A stretch of DNA of 64,000 nucleotides from Capsaspora owczarzaki ATCC 30864 (lineage: Eukaryota; Opisthokonta; Filasterea). Below, in pieces: positions 1 to 12,200 of this stretch. Each line of letters opens with the position of its first letter. The stretch's first letter is position 1. Where the stretch lies: NCBI RefSeq assembly GCF_000151315.2, contig NW_011887292.1:2874063-2938062 (forward strand). Reading direction: 5' to 3'. A program made the translations under genes and the position numbers. The notes below the pieces were generated by a model. That model was not told the DNA's origin and did not search any database. It saw nothing but the letters and a program-made list of their open reading frames with translations.

Positions 1-956
1 TGAGTGATCTTTCAATAAAGCTGTTTTCGGCTCTCTTAAGGCTTTGAAAATGAATGAGAATTGAGTAGAAGACCAAGGGCGCAAAATCACAATAAATCAC
101 AATGGGTTTTAATAGCTTTTTGGTGATGGGGGTGATGGAGTCGGATGTGGGCTGGCATGGGTTTGGAGTGCATCACTTCATGTTGTGCTAGACTGTACAG
201 TGCAGTATCTTTGTTTTCTTTACGAGATTCTTTTGTGTGTGATTTTGGGTTTGGATCTGATCTGGTTGTTTCGGAAATCTTACCAGCGAGAGGACGAGGG
301 AGAGCAAGCTGGACGAATTCTCAGAAAAGGAATCGCAATCTACAGCTAAAAAGCCAAAATACGAAACAGGAGTGAACAGCCCGCCCGTTTCGTTGATGCT
401 TTGTTTAGTGATGCTGTTTTCGGAGCGAGGCACACAGGCAATCCGATTAACCCCTGTCCATCAGATTGGGACGACCAACTCGATGTGTGCCAGCCACCTA
501 GATCCGCGTAACCAAAGTAAACCAACTGGCCAGGGATCCGTGTCAGCAAGCCACCTGGATCCGCGTCAGCAAGCAGATGCCGCCAGTCCCAATCCTCAAT
601 CCTTCGCTGAGGTAATCAACAAACCGATACAGCAAAAAAAAAAAAAAAAAAAAAGTCACTCCGACAGAGGAGAGCAATACCACAGGTGAAACAGATCATC
701 AAACTGAATCAGGTAGAAGGGTGTACATTGATGAGGACCGAGAGGGGTCAAAAGTTGAACATTGACAAGAACAAGAAGAAAGCAACAAAACTCGTGCGTC
801 CACCGACAGTGAACAGCAGAGAGAAGCGCGAATCTAGAAGACGTTTGAGCAAAGAACAGGCGCTCAAGGGTTGAGACGGGTTGGAGGGGATGGCCGGGCA
901 AAACGATAAAGACAGAGGAAGGAAAATATCAGATCAACACAATCGCGAGGGGCAGT
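1..956. other. gene-poor left edge
   Basis: No convincing gene is visible. Open frames here are short, overlap on both strands and lack recognisable domains. A poly(A) run lies near 635-654. An AATAAA hexamer sits near 14-20, just after a TGA at position 1, so the very edge could be the 3' end of a plus-strand gene lying outside the window; that is inference. The right part is the 3' flank of the minus-strand ATP synthase e-like gene. Confidence 0.4.
486..570. repeat. two-copy imperfect direct repeat with GGATCC-like cores
   Basis: The block AGCCACCTRGATCCGCGT occurs twice, near 490 and 549, about 59 bases apart, with one mismatch. Related GATCC-containing text lies between the copies. It looks like a small local duplication in non-coding DNA. 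Confidence 0.6.
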
Positions 957-1366
957 TTAGTGCTTGGCCTTGGCGCCAGAGGTCTCATCGAGATACTTCA
1001 AGTAGGCACCGAGTGAGAATCCGGGCGCGTTAGGATCAGTGACCACTGAGTTGGAGACAACAAGAAACAAAAAAAAAAAAAAAACAGGCAACCAAAGGTG
1101 AGAAACTGTTTACCATCGTGCTGATGCGAAGCGTGCAAAACCCCGATTGTGTGTATGCGTGCGTTCGTGTGTGTGTGTGTGTGTGTGTGATCCGAGTACA
1201 CCAAACAAAAAGACTCACCTCCAGTGCTGGAGCCAGCAACTGGTTTAGGATGCTTTCGGGCCTCATCGGCGGCGATAGCACGATGAGCATCAGCCCTCGC
1301 CTGGAAAGCGCGAGCCTGCGATGCTCCATATAGAAGGCCCAAGCCGAGGGCGACGTAGCGCGATGC
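957..1366 (-). CDS. ATP5ME: ATP synthase subunit e-like protein (first exon unresolved)
   Basis: Two exons are clear: 1366-1219 and 1045-957 (stop TAA 957-959). They join in frame to 78 residues. The exon starts with RYVALGLGLLYG, which matches the conserved N-terminal membrane helix of mitochondrial F1Fo subunit e (RYSALGLGLFFG type, with a GxxxG-like pattern). A basic Ala-rich stretch, an HPKPV segment and a short C-terminal tail follow. Subunit e is a small inner-membrane protein that helps ATP synthase dimerise. The start codon must lie in a tiny upstream exon ending in phase 0. The ATG near 1422 does not join in frame, so I leave the start open. The intron (1218-1046) contains a CA/TG run. 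Family size is usually 70-95 residues, so little is missing. Confidence 0.65.
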
Positions 1367-1449
1367 CTGTGCAGCCAAGTCAAGTCAGAGAGCGTTCGTG
1401 AGTGGGAAGGCGAGCCAAACACGAGTTTCTGCAGAGTCTCACGAATGCC

Positions 1450-1749
1450 GTTGCTCAATCATTCTGTGTTGATGAGCTCGACGCTCGAGTGGTCGTGGTT
1501 TGAGTGGTGGTTTGATGTGGTTGAGCGGCCGCTGCTGCTGTGGTCGATCGATTGAGCAAAAAAAAGCCTGCTTCCTATCGATCTTCCATTCACTGGATCC
1601 ACGCTTTGCTGGCGCCTCCGACGCGGCCATCCGACCAACCGTCAGAGTAAAGCGTGCGATGCGATGTGGTGAAGTGTGCCACACTTTCCCACCAGAACGT
1701 CCCACACACGCGCATCTGTGCCTCGGCTGCCAGTTCCGACGATCTCGTG

Positions 1750-1784
<35 letters not shown>

Positions 1785-2929
1785 CTTGCACGGGATTTGG
1801 CCAAAGTTCAATGTGCCGCGATGCAGCTGCTGCAGACTGGGGCTTTCATCACAAGCAGGGAGACGGCAGGTTTGATGGGCAATCGAAGGAAGGCGACAGA
1901 TTCCAGAATGGAGCAGGGCCGCAGAGCAACCGGGGGGAAAACAGCGCCAATCGCACCGATCTCACACGAGGAGTCGAAATAAAAAAAAATAAAAAAAAAG
2001 CAAGCCAAAGCCGATCAACGGACATCAGCCTGCACCACCACTACTACCACCACTACCACCACCATTGCAGAAAAGCTCAAAGGCAAGGGTGGTTGCAAAG
2101 GCAGGGCTTCCGGAGCGTTGTCGAACGAGAAAAAGCTGCTGCCGACACGACCACAAAAAAAAAAAAAAAATCCGTACTCGAATAAGTGGCGAAACGGACG
2201 ACATGGATGTGTGAAGGAAAACGACTGGGAATGAATGGGTGGACAATCCATCATCAGGATTTGGATGTGAGAGTAAGGAAGAAAGGCTGGTGGAGGCGAG
2301 GGAGCAAAGCCACGGCCCCGAGCTTGCTAGCTCGGCAGTGCATCGAGTTTTTGGTGCACCGAAGCTCGCTCCAAGCGTTGCAACCTGCAAATGCATAGTT
2401 CGTGGATCAGCATCATGCGTGCCCAAAGATCCATTCCACGCGGCGGCGGATTCAAAGCTGTGCCACTCGAGCTACGAGAACGCTGGCGATCTGAGAATTG
2501 TATTTTTCTTTTCATTTGCCGGGAAGCGGTATCACGGGCTCTTGATCCACCACCCGCGTTCGTTTGGTAATGCGCGACCGCTCGATGACAATCTGTAGAC
2601 GCTTGACCGGCGCAGGGCAGTCGGCAATTGTCGGCAAGGGTTGCCAGCTCGCGAACGCAATGGCTGTTCCAAACACCTGTTTCTGTCACAAGCGTTTGAC
2701 TTGCGTTTTCGTTGTTTTTTTTTTCGATACTGCTGTTGTTCCCTTGTCTATTTTCTGCCCCCGTTCTTCCACTCTCTGCGCACCAGTGTTTCTTGGCTCC
2801 ATTCCTAGTTTTTTTGTTGTTTTTTTGTCGTTTTTTTTTTTTTTTTTTTTTTTTTTTTTCGTTGTTTTGGGATTTTTTTTTCTATTTTTTTTCTTTCTTT
2901 TGCCGTGTTTGTTTCTTTGTCGACAAGCA
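1450..2929. other. spacer between ATP5ME-like gene and zinc-cluster gene
   Basis: About 1.5 kb without a supported gene. It holds long T runs (1751-1784, 2832-2859) and A runs (near 2155-2170), a TAC/CAC-rich patch near 2030-2065 and short chance frames. It should contain the divergent promoters of the two flanking genes. The T-rich part just before 2930 could also be an intron 3' end, in which case a short upstream exon of the next gene may be hidden here. Confidence 0.4.
1751..1784. repeat. poly(T) tract of about 34 bases
   Basis: An uninterrupted T run in spacer DNA, one of many in this window (others near 2832, 5911, 30460, 31045, 59612). Such runs make false poly-Phe/poly-Lys frames on both strands. 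Confidence 0.9.
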
Positions 2930-4603
2930 ATGCAGCAGCAGCTCGGCTACCGGCGCAAGTCGTGCTTCTGGTGCGGCGTGGACAAGAAGCGATGCTCACT
3001 GAACGACGATCCGGTGAGCAGCAACAGCAGCGGCAGCGGCGGCGTCTTTCTGATTCCGGACGGGAGGAGCAGCCCCGGAACGATCGCCGCTTCCACAACG
3101 CCGACGCCGCTCTCCGGCAGTGGCTCCACGGCCTCTGCGACGACCTCCGGCGCCGCCGCTGCGCCTGGAGGCAGCCACACGAGTCTCCTCAACGCTGGTG
3201 CGGGATCGGCGGGCGGCAGCTACGCGTGCGTGCACTGTGTTCGCAAGTCGCGGTACTGCTACCATGCGGCCCGAAACCTGACTCTGCCCTACCCGCCGGA
3301 CGCGACGACCACGCCGCAGCACCTGCCGCCCTTCCCAATCCCGCCGATCAGCACTCCCGACCTAGCTGCGTTGGTCTGGTCGTCCGCGTCGCCGACCCCG
3401 TCTGCGGAGTCGCAGCGCAAGGGCAGCCTGACTAGCAGCAGCAGCAGCAGCACGAGCATCGTCGTCGGTGATCCCACCACGCCGCCGCCTGCGTCCACGG
3501 CAACCACCGCCGCTGCGACTGCCCCGGTGGCTGCGATGGGCGCGCTTACCTTTGTCAATGCAGGGCCAACAGCGGGCTTAGCTGCGGCGGGTGCGGTGGC
3601 GGCCCAGGGCGCGCTGGGTGGAAGAAGTAGCGGCATCCTGCTCGCCCGACCTCTGAGCAACAATGCGAGCACCCTCAGCACCGCGACCACGTCCACCACC
3701 AACACCACCACCACCACCACGAGCAACCATAGCATTAGTCATCCTAGTAATAATAACAGCAGCAACCAGTGGTCAAGCTACACGCCCGCACTGGACTTGT
3801 ACCAGCAACAGCAGCATCAACAACGGCCACAGCAACGCTCGCTTCTGAGCCCCAGCACGACGCGCCGACGCCGCCGCAGCATCAGCCCACCGGCCTCTTC
3901 ACCATCCGCAGCATCATCGTCGTCATCAGCACCATTAGCATCATCAGCTTCATCGCTCTCGTCCTTGGCGTCGTCCTCTGCTTCGTCGTCGACGTCGTCG
4001 TTGTCGTCGTCCAATCATAGTAGCGTTGTTAGCAGCCAGAGCGGAAGTCCCGTCTCAGCAACTTCGATGGGCCCGTTCTTTGCCTATCCCCATCCGCGCA
4101 CCAACCAGATGAATTCACACCACGCGATGATGCAGCCAATGCAATCATCGTCCTTGTCGACCGTGGCGTACGCGACGGCGACTCCCGCGGAGACTGCAGC
4201 GGCGGTGGCGCTCGCGCAGGCTGGCCGATCCTCTCCCGCCTTTGCTTGGCCCCGTGCGGTCCCTGCATCCACTCCAGCAGCACCGCTAGGAACAATGCAG
4301 TCATCGCTACCACACCAAGCACAGCCCGTGGCGATGGTGCAGCCATCCCCGTCGGCGTTTGCAGATGCCGCCACCGACGCTGCCAAAGCGCGGATTGCCT
4401 CCGCACTTGCCTCGTTGTCAGAATTTGCAGGCCATCAGCAAGCACTGCCACAGCAGCCACACCTTCAACAACATCAACCACAACTACAACAGCAACAGCC
4501 ACCACAACAGCAGTCGTTCCAGTATTCTCCGTATTTACAATATTCCACCCCTCAATTTCAGCAACAGCAGCACCACTATCAACAACAACAGCAGCAGCAG
4601 CAA

Positions 4604-4635
<32 letters not shown>

Positions 4636-4957
4636 ACAACTACTACTACAACAACAACAACCGGTTGCCATGCAATCAAGCTCGCTTGACAGCAATGGAG
4701 CGGCAATGCCAATGTATCCGCAGTACTACTCCACAATGGCAATGGGGTCTGTGTCCTTTATGACGGGACAACAACAATACGCTGCCACGGGTTACATGCA
4801 CGAAACGTCAAGTTACTGGTCGTCTTCGACTGGATCCTCATCGGCCTCCACGTCGTCGTCTTCCTCTCCAGCTCCAAACCAGCTGCTTCCCATGGCTTCC
4901 GCTCCCAGCGATGCGCTTGTGGTTGCTGCCGAGCAGCATGCTCAAGTTCGCGCGTAA
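2930..4957 (+). CDS. Gln/Ser-rich protein with split Zn2Cys6-like cysteine motif
   Basis: A 675-residue protein in one exon. I start it at the ATG at 2930, because the open frame upstream is only poly-Phe from T tracts. Near the N-terminus C12-x2-C15-x6-C22 (CFWCGVDKKRC) is followed, after 77 Ser/Gly/Ala-rich residues, by C100-x2-C103-x6-C110 (CVHCVRKSRYC). Each half has the exact cysteine spacing and basic residues of half a fungal Zn(II)2Cys6 binuclear cluster, but the linker is far longer than the usual 5-24 residues. The rest is low complexity: poly-Ser, Thr runs, Ala-rich segments and a Gln run coded near 4583-4666. This composition suits a DNA-binding transcription regulator; that role is inference. 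No paralogue or known family beyond the motif is recognised. Confidence 0.65.
4583..4666 (+). repeat. CAG/CAA polyglutamine microsatellite
   Basis: Mixed CAA and CAG codons encode a run of more than 20 glutamines, broken by a short Leu patch, in the zinc-cluster-like protein. Codon mixing shows it is more than a simple slipped triplet run. Confidence 0.9.
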
Positions 4958-5464
4958 TGTGTTTCAGAGTTTTTGCTTTTTTGTCGCTTGGTTTTATCGT
5001 TTGTTTTTGTTGCAGCTCGGTCTGCGCCAAAGTGGTGGCGATTGTGACTTGTTTTGTTGCCTTGCTCTGAGTTTTACTTTTGTTTCGTCTAGTGTTTGTT
5101 TGCGCTTTGTTGTGTGTTATGCTGCGATGCCCCCTCCCTCCCTGTGTTGCGTGTGTGTGTCGCATTCGTTGTTGGATCAACTTCCAAATTCATCGCTTCG
5201 ATCGTTCTTCACCTCGCGGTCCTCATCTCGCCGTCAACTTTGTTGTTCTTCTTCCTGCCAGGTGTTTGCTGCGTGTGTTTGGTTGATATTGAGGATCATG
5301 GATTGCTCGATTTCAGTGAAACCCGGTCCCAATTCCCGTCCGTCTTGCTTCATCAATACATGTATCAATGCTCCCTTTCTCCCTTTGTTCGTTTTCCATT
5401 CAATAACTCTTTCTCAGTCGTTCATTCTTATTTTTATTATTTTTCACATCACAATCGCACAGCC

Positions 5465-5920
5465 ATGGCGGCGTTCCTTCCAATGCACACTCCAGCCAGT
5501 CTGCCGCACGAAGCCGCTGGCGGCGCAACCAAGCACGACTTTAGCCCCTACGCGTCCAACGGCGGGTACGACCCTTCCCCTGCTCCTCCCCCCCCCTCCG
5601 CTTCCTTGTTGATCTCTTGTCTGTGTGTCTGGGGAGAGTGACGACGACTGCGACCGAGATCGAGAGACAGCGCGCGAACGAACTCCCGTTGAGTTCAATT
5701 GTTTCTCGAACAACCTCCTTTCGTCCCTCGCCTCGCTCTGGCCCGCCACGGACGGACGGAGTGTCTCTTTGTTTCCCGTCCCGTCTTACATCTAACGCAG
5801 ACTGTGCGAACGCAGTGTGGGTTTGCGTCTGCTGCTGGTCGTTTTGAGCAACGTCGTCCGCGTCGTTCCTTCCTTTTCGTCATTGAAAAAAGTTCGCGAT
5901 CTCGCATCCTTTTTTTTTTT

Positions 5921-5955
<35 letters not shown>

Positions 5956-7260
5956 NNNNNNNNNNNNNNNNNNNNNNNNNNNNNNNNNNNNNNNNNNNNN
6001 NNNNNNNNNNNNNNNNNNNNNNNNNNNNNNNNNNNNNNNNNNNNNNNNNNNNNNNAATAAAAAAAAAATCTCCGCGATTCCTCGCCCCCCCTTTTTTTAT
6101 TTGTTGCTTTTCGCTTCTTTCCCCTCCTTTAGCTCTTTTCTCCCCCCCTTAAAACCCCCTTTTTTTTTTCTGTTTTCGGTTGTGAAGGCCGATTGTTATT
6201 CTTTGATTGGGGTTTTTGCAGTTGTGCATGTCGTTCTAACGCAACTGCATTTTGTTGTGATGCCTGGCAGAACGGTCGTCGCTGTTGCTGGCGAGAACTT
6301 TGCAGTCGTCGCGTCGGACACCCGCTTGAGCGAGTACTATGGCATCCACACTCGCAACTGCCCCAAGACATTTGTTCTGTAAGCTTAAACGAAACGTGGG
6401 GGAAATTGGGGCCGGGATGCGCTTGTGTGGGATTCAGTGGCTCAATCTGCTTGCCATGCATTCAATCATTCCATGACGTCTCTAGCTCCGACAAGACCGT
6501 GCTGGCATCATGCGGCTTCCACGGCGACGTGCTCACATTGACCAAGAACATTTTCACACGGCTGCGCAAGTACGAGCACCAGCACGAGAAGACAATGGCA
6601 ACGCACGCCATTGCTCAAATGCTGTCCAACACACTTTACTACCGCCGGTTCTTCCCCTTCTACACCTACAATGTGATTGGTGGATTGGACGAATCTGGTA
6701 TGTGATTCGAGAAACCTTTCCCCCCCCCCCGGTTGTTTGCTGTAGAGCTGACTTTTGATCGAGTTTTTCTCATTTTTTTTTTTTTGCTTGCGCTTTCTTT
6801 TCTTCTTGGTTTCCGTCTGTGTCTGCCTCAGGCAAAGGAGCTGTATACAGCTACGATCCTGTCGGCAGCTACGAGCGTGAGAGCTATCGCGCGGCTGGCA
6901 CTGCCTCTGCTCTTTTGCAGCCTCTGCTGGACAACCAGGTATGCACCATGCATCATTGACCGTTTGTGGATTTCAGAGTGTCTTGACGCTGCCTGATGTG
7001 CAATGCGCGTTGCTCACTGTTCGACCTGTTGCTGCTGTTGTTGGTTTTGTCCCCCGGTGTCCTGGTTGTAGCTTGGATATAAGAACTTGGCTCCCAACGT
7101 GCCGCGCCCTCCACTGACCGTTGCCCGTGCTGTGGCCATCGTCAAGGATGTGTTTGCCGCTGCCACCGAGCGCGACATTTACACTGGTGACAGTGTCGAT
7201 ATTCAAGTCATCACCTCGGAAGGTGTTGCAACGGAGCGATACGAGTTGCGCAAGGATTAA
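5465..7260 (+). CDS. PSMB1: 20S proteasome beta subunit, PSMB1 (beta-6) type
   Basis: Five exons: 5465-5565, 6271-6378, 6486-6697, 6832-6938, 7072-7260. The frame closes at 238 residues. The text follows animal PSMB1 closely: [100 protein letters not shown] and a C-terminal LRKD. This subunit belongs to the inner beta ring of the 20S core. As in other beta-6 subunits there is no catalytic N-terminal threonine after a Gly cleavage site, so it is structural. Intron 1 is unusually long (about 700 bases) because it contains poly(T) and the 100-N gap; the coding exons are untouched. About 300 bases separate it from PEX10 downstream on the same strand. Confidence 0.95.
5956..6055. other. assembly gap of 100 N inside PSMB1 intron 1
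   Basis: Exactly 100 N follow a poly(T) run and precede an A-rich stretch. A round 100 usually means an unknown gap size. It lies between splice sites, so the protein is not affected. Confidence 0.97.
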
Positions 7261-7560
7261 CAAAAAACAAAAAACACTGTCTAGACAAAGCAATGCTGTG
7301 GTCGTGTTTGTGTTTGTGTTTGGTTTTGGTTTTGTTCTGTGCTAGTGAATACAATATCAAATGTTGCGAATGAATCCAAAGCCAAATTGCAATCAACTGA
7401 CAACCAGTCGCCTTCCTCCTCTGCACCTAGGTTTTGTTGCCACTCACTCAACATCCAACGACATCAGTCTCCCATTTCACATCCAACGACAGATCAGTCG
7501 TCTTGCTCAGCCAGCACGATTTCAGTCAAAATTTTCACACACACACACACACACAGCACA

Positions 7561-9129
7561 ATGAGCCAGTCTAGCCCGCACTCTCCGCCGCCCGACATGC
7601 TTGCGAGCCAGGCAGACATTGTGCGAAGCAGCCAGAAGGACCGATGGCACATTCACACGCTGATGGAAGAGCTGACCGCGGCTGCGAGCGGCGCCGTCGG
7701 CACAGTCACCGCCTCACGGTGGCAGAAGGAGCTCGCCCTGCTGGCCGAGCTGCTCTACCTGGCGCTGACCACTGGCAGTGGAAGCAAGACCCTTGGCGAG
7801 GAGTACTGCGACATTGTGACGGTCAACGCCAAGCACAACCCGGAATCGTCTGCCAAGCCAAGCGGACCACCCTCAAGTCGTTCAAGTCGTCCAAGTCGTT
7901 ACTCGGAGGCGACACAAGCTCAAGATCATCATCAAGCTGTGCTTTCATCATCATCATCGTCGTCGTCGTCTGCACCGCTGACTGGATTGCACATGACCGA
8001 TGCTGCGCCATTGTCAAGTCGCAGACGCTGGGCGTTTGTGTTTCTGCACGCGCTGCTGCCGTATATTGTGGACAAGTTGCTCGAAAAGCTACATTCAGTG
8101 ACACGTCCAACACAGCCGTCTTCTGCCCGTGCAGGTGAGCTGCAAGAGCAGTGTGAGAACGTTCAGGCTATGTGAGTTGACTCAACCTTTTTTTTTATTT
8201 TTGCTCGCATCTTTTGGCTTCATCAACTTGCTGGTTGGTTTTATTATTATGATGATGATGATGATTCTTTCTTGAATGCAAACCACCAGTGGCTCGAGAT
8301 CGCGTCATCCAAAGCCTTCCTTTCGGAATCGGCGCCTTCTTGCAGCACATTCGGCCTTTCGTTCATCGGAGCATCCCGATTGTTCGAGACGCGATCGAGG
8401 GCTTGCATCGCGCGCATCTGGCATTCTTTTACTTTACCGGCCTGTATTCTCATATTACTTGGCGGACACTGTCCATTCGCTACATTATGACTCGAAAGCT
8501 GGACATTGGCGAGTCTCGCCCGTCCTACCGGCTGCTGGGTCTGCTTTCCAGTGTGCAGCTGCTTGTGACGCTAATATTGTGGCTCAAGCCGCGTCTCGCC
8601 GCCCTCTATGCATCGTCGCATGCAACGCCAGCGCACGGCACCAATCCAGCCAGCGTCGACCGGATGCATTCCCAGACCGAGAATCCTGTCGAATCCGATG
8701 AGTAAGGCAGTTTACTATGCGAGTCGAGCTGTGTTTGTTTGTTTCAGGTTTTGTTTCGGCGCTCACATGCGCCTGATTTGAATTGGATGATGCAATGCAC
8801 AGCGAGAACGATCGGGGTGATGAAGACGACGACATCCCGGCCTCGTCCAAGTGCTCACTGTGTCTCGCTGCTCGTGAAAACCCAACCGTGACTCCTTGTG
8901 GCCATTTGTTTTGCTGGAAGTGTATTGCCGAGTGGTGCACCACCAAGGTAACACGGCGAAGGAGCACTGCAGCATCTCATTCTCATTCGCATTCTCACTC
9001 GATGGTGATTTTGATTTTGATTTTGTGACGCCAAATTAGCCCGAGTGCCCACTGTGCCGTCAACCAGCCTCGCTTTCACGGCTGTGCTGCATCTACAATT
9101 ATGATGCCAAGCCGGTTCGCAGATCGTAG
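7561..9129 (+). CDS. PEX10: peroxisome biogenesis factor 10, RING E3 ligase
   Basis: Four exons: 7561-8134, 8290-8701, 8803-8947, 9040-9129; the frame closes at 406 residues. The N-terminal Pex2/12-type domain shows [20 protein letters not shown] and [10 protein letters not shown] Ser/Arg/His-rich insert of about 45 residues breaks it. Hydrophobic segments follow ([57 protein letters not shown]). The last two exons encode a C3HC4 RING finger ([17 protein letters not shown]). PEX10 acts with PEX2 and PEX12 in the peroxisomal membrane to ubiquitinate the import receptor PEX5. An acidic linker ([10 protein letters not shown]) precedes the RING. The start is the first ATG in frame, after a CA repeat. 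Its 3' end is only about 160 bases from the kinesin 3' end. Confidence 0.93.
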
Positions 9130-9290
9130 TCAAAAAGTTCTTAGTTTTGTAAATTATCTTCAGCATTAACATTTTCTTGATTTCACAACATAATAACACG
9201 TCATTATTCAACCCAACAAACCTCCCGTTCAACAACAACAACAAAAAAAAAAGCCCATCGACTCGACGCGACTTGCATCCTTTTCCAACT

Positions 9291-12200
9291 CTAAGGAAGA
9301 ATGGACTTGTCATTGTACTTGGCCTGCATATCCAACAGTGCGGCACGCAAGCGCACATTTCGCTGATGTGTAAAATGCAAGGATTCACAAAAATGTTTCA
9401 AGCAAGCAGTGAGTGGATGAAACACAGCTGAGAGAACCTAAAACATGCGGCTCCCTCCGCGCTTACCGCTTGCAGCTCGTTGTTCTCTTGACGAATCTTC
9501 ATGCTCATCTTGATCTTTTGTTGCTGATTTTGGTGACCCATCAGGCTGGCATTCTCGTTCTCCAGCATCTCGAGTTCCTTTCGGCGATTCTCAATCTCCT
9601 CGCTGAGCTTTTGCTTGGTGGACTATGGAAAGTTCATGACCATGTGTGAGTGTCAACCAAAAAAACTAAACCAACCTCCCGACCCTCAAAAAGCCCATCA
9701 AGGTCAACAAAAGCCTCACCAAAATTTCTTCATTCGCCATCTCGAGGTTGGAGGCCAGGTCAGACTTTTCCGTCAACAGCCGCGTCATGGAATGACGAAG
9801 ACTACAACAACAACAAAAGAAAGCCACACAGATTGCATTCAGAAAAGATCACGACTTCGTCCGCGCGCACCCACCCACCCTCGCCTCAAACCCCCGACCA
9901 GAAACCAAAGAATTACGTACGCTTCAAGCTCCTCGACCATGCTCTGAACATCATCCGCTGCAGTCTCGGCGTTCGCTCGCTCGAGGGCAAACTTGGTGGC
10001 GAAAGAGTCCCGATCCTTCTTGACCACCACAATCTCGTCTTGCGCCTGTCGGAAGGCCTTGCCAAGTTGCTCTGAGCGAGCTTCCAACTCGCCAACAGAC
10101 AGGGTAGCAGCTGCGAGCTTTGAAGACAGAGTACCATTTTCGACCTTCAGCGCTTCGTTGGTTTGGCTGGCCGTCTGGTTGGCAAGTTGCAGCTGCGATT
10201 GGGCCTGCTCCAAAGTGGCAAGTCTGCGACGCAACTCTTCCAACTCGAGCGTAGCCTCGCGCTGCTGGGTGGCTGCGTTGGCAACAGCTGCGTCGCGCTC
10301 GGCACGCATGTTGTTCAGGTCGTCAGTCATGAGGAGCTGGCTGTCGCGAAGCGCTTCAATCGTGCGCTGGGAGTCGCTTTCGTGTTGAGATGCACGCAGC
10401 AACATGGATTCGAGTTCGAGAATGCGCCCGTCGCGAGATTCGAGCTGTCGACGGAGGGTGTCGGTCACCTGGCTGCTTTCCATGCCAGCCTCGCTGAGCT
10501 GCGCAGCCATCCTCTCGCACGCTTGGCGGGCTTGCATCTGGCCTTGCTCAAGTTGAACAATGGCCTCTTGGCGCGCCTGGAGTTCCTCGTGCTGCCGCTC
10601 GTTGGCGTGTCGTAGGTCGTCTGCCGTCTTGGACAGGGCTTGGAACGCTTCGGCCGAGACTTGGCTGGCCGACTCTTGCGTGGCTTGCAGCTCCCGGTAC
10701 TTGGCGTCCGCTCGGACACGCTCGCTGTACACTTCAGCTAGCATCTGCTCGCGGTCTTTGCGCGCCTTCTCGATCGCTTGCGCGTGGACATTGGCGAGTG
10801 CTTGGCGTTCGGTCTCACTCTTGGTCGCCGTTGCTTTCGCCTCCTCCAGCTCCGCTTCGAGCTGCATTGACCGCGCCAAGCCGTCTGCTGCTTGTTGACT
10901 GGCCGTATTCCGTTCTTGCTCAAGCGTTTGGATGCGCTCCTGGAGCTCTGCCTTGACAAGCTTGTAAGCTTCTGTCTGGTTGTCAAGCTCGTCTTTCGCC
11001 AGTCGCTGGGCCTCGGCGATTTCGTCGAAAAGCTTTCGCAGGTCGTCTAGTTGCCTGCGCGCGTGGACAATCGACGCTTTCTGCTCTGTGATGGTGAAGG
11101 TGAGGTTCTCCTCCGTTGCCAACAAGCGAGCGTGCTCCTTCTCCAGGTGCATTTTATCGGCTTGAAGTTGTTGCAACTGGCCGCGAAGTTGCTCATTCTC
11201 CTTGAGGAGCTCCTTCAATTCGTTGCTGGACACGCTGCCGCTCAGCTGCTGCTCGAGCAATGCAGCTTTCGTCATGAGGGTCTGGTACTGATTCTCGGTT
11301 GTCTGAAATTCCAGCGCAAACATTGTTGTCCCGTTAGTCACAAAGTTTTTTGTCAAAGTGTTTTGCACTCTAGCACGACGTATCGCTTTTGAGTGGTCAG
11401 CTTTACCAGCATATCTGCCTCCATGGTCAGTTTTTGGGTCATGAGCGCGGCAATTTCGCGTGCTTGCTGCTCGGCCTGAGCTTCATGATTGGCGACGCGC
11501 TCCATCGCATCAGCAACATCTCGCTGTAGCAAGTCAATCACAAAAAAGGGCAGGTTGGTATCATTGAAGCGAACGACAGAAACAGCCGGAATGCGAATGC
11601 GAGAATTGAGAATTTGAGCTACCAACCTGAGCAGCTTGATGGGCATTGGTCATTTGGTCCAAGTCTCCGCGAAGCAAAGCAAGTTCACTTTGGAGACGAA
11701 TGCTCTGCATTGAGATTTGTTCCAACATTGAGTCGAGGTCGAGGTGCACAAACTCCCCTTTCATCTTGCTTGAAACCTGCTCGTGCTGAACGTACCTCTT
11801 GCTCCAGAAGGGTGCACTGGCCAGTCAGCTCGGCCTCGCGTTGTGCCTTCACCTGACGCTCATCGTCCAAATCCAGGGCCGCGAGCTCCTTCTCGTTTCG
11901 AATTGTGATGACTTGGCGAGAAAGCGCTACAGAAAACAAATGGCGTTTTTGGTCCAAGCGTGAGCGCCTGTGGATGCAACCGTACTACCATGAGTCCTCG
12001 AAAAAGCTTACATTCATTCTGCTTGCGCAAGTCTTCGAGCTCTCGCTGCGCGGCATCAATTTGAGCCGCCATCGCCGCAGCAACCTTGGCCGCCTGTTGG
12101 CTCTGTTGTTTGTTTTCGCCAATCGCCTCGGCCGTGGCAATTTGCCCTTCCGCGACTGCCTTGTTGATCTGCAAAAGAAATTCACAACAAGAGGTATCGA

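Noticed and set aside
2564-2929. N-terminal extension of the zinc-cluster protein
   Set aside because: The upstream frame is mostly poly-Phe from T runs and has no domain; the ATG at 2930 just before the cysteine motif is preferred.
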